A DNA stretch of 64,000 nucleotides, taken from assembly GCF_048771995.1 (NCBI RefSeq), contig NC_133027.1:64231501-64295500 (forward strand). Reading direction: 5' to 3'. The notes under the pieces are model-generated. The model did no database searches. It saw nothing but the letters and a program-made list of their open reading frames with translations, and was not told the origin of the DNA. The position numbers and the translations under genes were made by a program. Source of the DNA: Taeniopygia guttata. Its lineage: Eukaryota > Chordata > Aves > Passeriformes > Estrildidae. Shown one piece after another: positions 63,590 to 64,000 of the stretch (its first letter is position 1; each line of letters begins with the position of its first letter).

Positions 63590-64000
63590 TCTGCTGTCTG
63601 GTATTTATTACTTTTTAATACAGAGAACTCACAACAAAATATTCTCTAACAACACATGTAAATTATATCATAACCAATTATTTTAATTTCATCAACATTC
63701 ATTTGCTATGTACATATTCTTCCATCTGCAAAAGTGCAATCCAAGAATGTCTCAACAAGAAACCTTTATGGACAAGTATATTTTTGAGGGGTTTTCTCAC
63801 CAGCGACCTTACAACATGTTTGTCCTTGGTTACTTGGTACAGCAAAATGAGGAATACATGGGAGGGAGGAAAAAAAAAGGAAAAAAGAAAAATATCGGGC
63901 TAGATGCCTCCCTTGTAGGAATATTCATTATTTTTCCAATTAAACTCATTATGAATACCCAGCTCATTACTGGAGATGTTAATGTAAATAGACTATAGGA
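63590..64000 (-). other. Possible distal 3' UTR of a minus-strand gene (HECA expected)
   Basis: Read on the minus strand, this AT-rich segment runs to an AATAAA at 63,609-63,604, followed by a GU-rich TGGTGTGGGTTC element at the right distance. It also contains TGTACATA at 63,714-63,707, a Pumilio-type 3' UTR motif, although that site is palindromic. By human synteny the next gene should be HECA, tail to tail with TXLNB. No HECA coding sequence is in the window, so the gene name is inference. Confidence 0.3.
63604..63609 (-). terminator. AATAAA on the minus strand with GU-rich downstream element
   Basis: TTTATT on the plus strand is AATAAA on the minus strand. About 20-35 bases further along the minus strand is TGGTGTGGGTTC, a good GU-rich downstream element, so cleavage near 63,585-63,590 is plausible. 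Confidence 0.4.

Overview
The window is vertebrate nuclear DNA and almost certainly from a bird. Several truncated CR1 LINEs (the dominant avian retroposon) are recognisable, there is a solo LTR of a type I know from bird genomes, and one full gene can be read exon by exon as an avian taxilin beta. Finer placement is inference: the LTR family suggests Neoaves, perhaps a passerine.

Layout. Bases 1 to about 870 look like the 3' untranslated end of a plus-strand gene, which by synteny and U-rich sequence is probably CITED2. A second poly(A) signal inside a perfect hairpin lies at about 1.1 kb. A CpG island of about 500 bp at 3.27-3.77 kb has no assigned gene. From 3.8 to 22.4 kb I see no genes: two CR1 copies, a 44-bp x 3 tandem repeat, simple repeats and AT-rich stretches that could be conserved noncoding elements. 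TXLNB occupies 22.9-49.6 kb on the plus strand. Its nine coding exons all have GT-AG borders and join in frame to 684 codons. A non-coding 5' exon must lie upstream of the acceptor at 22,878 and is not located with confidence. From 50 to 63.5 kb the sequence is intergenic, with a (TTTTC)25 array, one fossil solo LTR and two CR1 copies. The last 400 bases may be the tail of a minus-strand 3' UTR, possibly HECA, the expected next gene.

How it works together. The order CITED2 - TXLNB - (HECA) matches the order I recall for human 6q24, with TXLNB and the putative HECA tail to tail. TXLNB is a muscle-enriched coiled-coil protein of the syntaxin-binding taxilin family. Its coiled-coil core agrees closely with the mammalian protein as I remember it. 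The C-terminal region instead carries 13 tandem copies of a seven-residue repeat (21-bp unit), the most distinctive feature here. I found no new multi-gene system, RNA gene or CRISPR-like array; the window is an ordinary vertebrate locus with a few details worth checking.
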